DNA from: Bacteroides sp. MSB163
GTDB lineage: Bacteria; Bacteroidota; Bacteroidia; Bacteroidales; Bacteroidaceae
Direction of reading: 5' to 3'
Assembly (NCBI RefSeq): GCF_036416795.1
Contig: NZ_CP143867.1
Coordinates: forward strand, 682,001-746,000
Length of the DNA: 64,000 bases
The stretch's first letter is position 1, and every line of letters starts with the position of its first letter. A model generated the notes under the pieces. It had not been told where the DNA came from, ran no database searches, and saw nothing but the letters and a program-made list of their open reading frames with translations. Below are positions 63,924 to 64,000 of the stretch, piece by piece. Both the position numbers and the translations under genes were made by a program.

Positions 63924-64000
63924 ATGGAGAAACTGACTATCAATCAGTGGGCGGAAGAAGACCGTCCGCGGGAAAAGATGATGCTAAAGGGGGCGGAAGC
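63924..64000 (+). CDS. radC: RadC-family protein, N-terminal part, truncated by window edge
   Basis: The last 77 bases encode MEKLTINQWAEEDRPREKMM and KGAE, which match the start of Bacteroides RadC/YeeS-type proteins (typically xxLTIxxWAEEDRPREKxLxKGAExL). Only about 25 residues are visible. The family carries an MPN/JAB1 metal-binding domain; its role in DNA repair is disputed. Confidence 0.75.
   Translation, partial: MEKLTINQWAEEDRPREKMMLKGAE

Overview
The window looks like a chromosomal segment of a gut Bacteroides (Bacteroidota). The evidence is a SusC/SusD pair, many SPII lipoproteins, -7 elements of the TAnnTTTG type in place of a sigma70 -10 box, DUF6242/DUF6089/NigD-like families, and an N-succinylornithine carbamoyltransferase (Pro90). 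Species cannot be fixed from the sequence alone.

Layout. (1) 1-9.7 kb, plus strand, housekeeping: the end of ribD, a DUF6242 lipoprotein, a DUF6089 barrel, uppS, bamA, two OmpH/Skp chaperones, murI, a DUF2007 protein and proB. (2) 9.8-53.3 kb: one large polysaccharide utilization locus (PUL), almost wholly on the minus strand, sitting between proB and proA. It encodes a SusC/SusD pair with three further surface lipoproteins and many secreted or lipid-anchored enzymes: GH38, GH92 and GH71/99-like (mannose-active families), two GH95 (alpha-L-fucosidase/galactosidase family), three GH43, two GH3, GH2, GH30, a double-domain esterase, an SGNH esterase and a neutral-ceramidase-like hydrolase. No classic endo-glycanase (GH5, GH10, GH16, GH26), lyase or sulfatase is visible, so the substrate is probably a branched heteroglycan trimmed from its ends. 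Mannose, fucose/L-galactose and a pentose or galactofuranose are plausible constituents, but this is inference. (3) 53.9-64 kb, plus strand, housekeeping: proA, argF', a PASTA protein, rluD, ddl, an acyltransferase, a NigD-like lipoprotein, a rhodanese lipoprotein, rpmH (minus), efp, a broken DUF1016 gene, a GT2 glycosyltransferase and the start of radC.

The most interesting part is PUL control. The locus has no HTCS, SusR or ECF-sigma/anti-sigma gene. The only plus-strand gene inside it (46880-49477) encodes an apparent membrane-spanning one-component regulator: signal peptide, LamG-like domain, Kelch-like propeller, one TM helix, then a cytoplasmic SARP-like winged helix and a BTAD-like helical region. 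Six minus-strand PUL promoters (before the genes starting at 13440, 24660, 40782, 41880, 46667 and 53264) carry direct repeats with an 11-bp period (WTTAAK on the coding strand). The repeats lie at fixed offsets of 23, 34, 45 or 56 bp from the -7 box, on one face of the helix. This is the geometry known for SARP operators, so the regulator and the repeats are proposed to form one switch for the whole locus.

Other unexplained structure: two tandem arrays with a 22-bp period in intergenic DNA near the two ends of the PUL; two 90-bp palindromic elements of identical architecture; an 84-bp near-duplicate promoter region before murI and the DUF2007 gene; and a second promoter-palindrome pair before an ompH gene and the PASTA gene.
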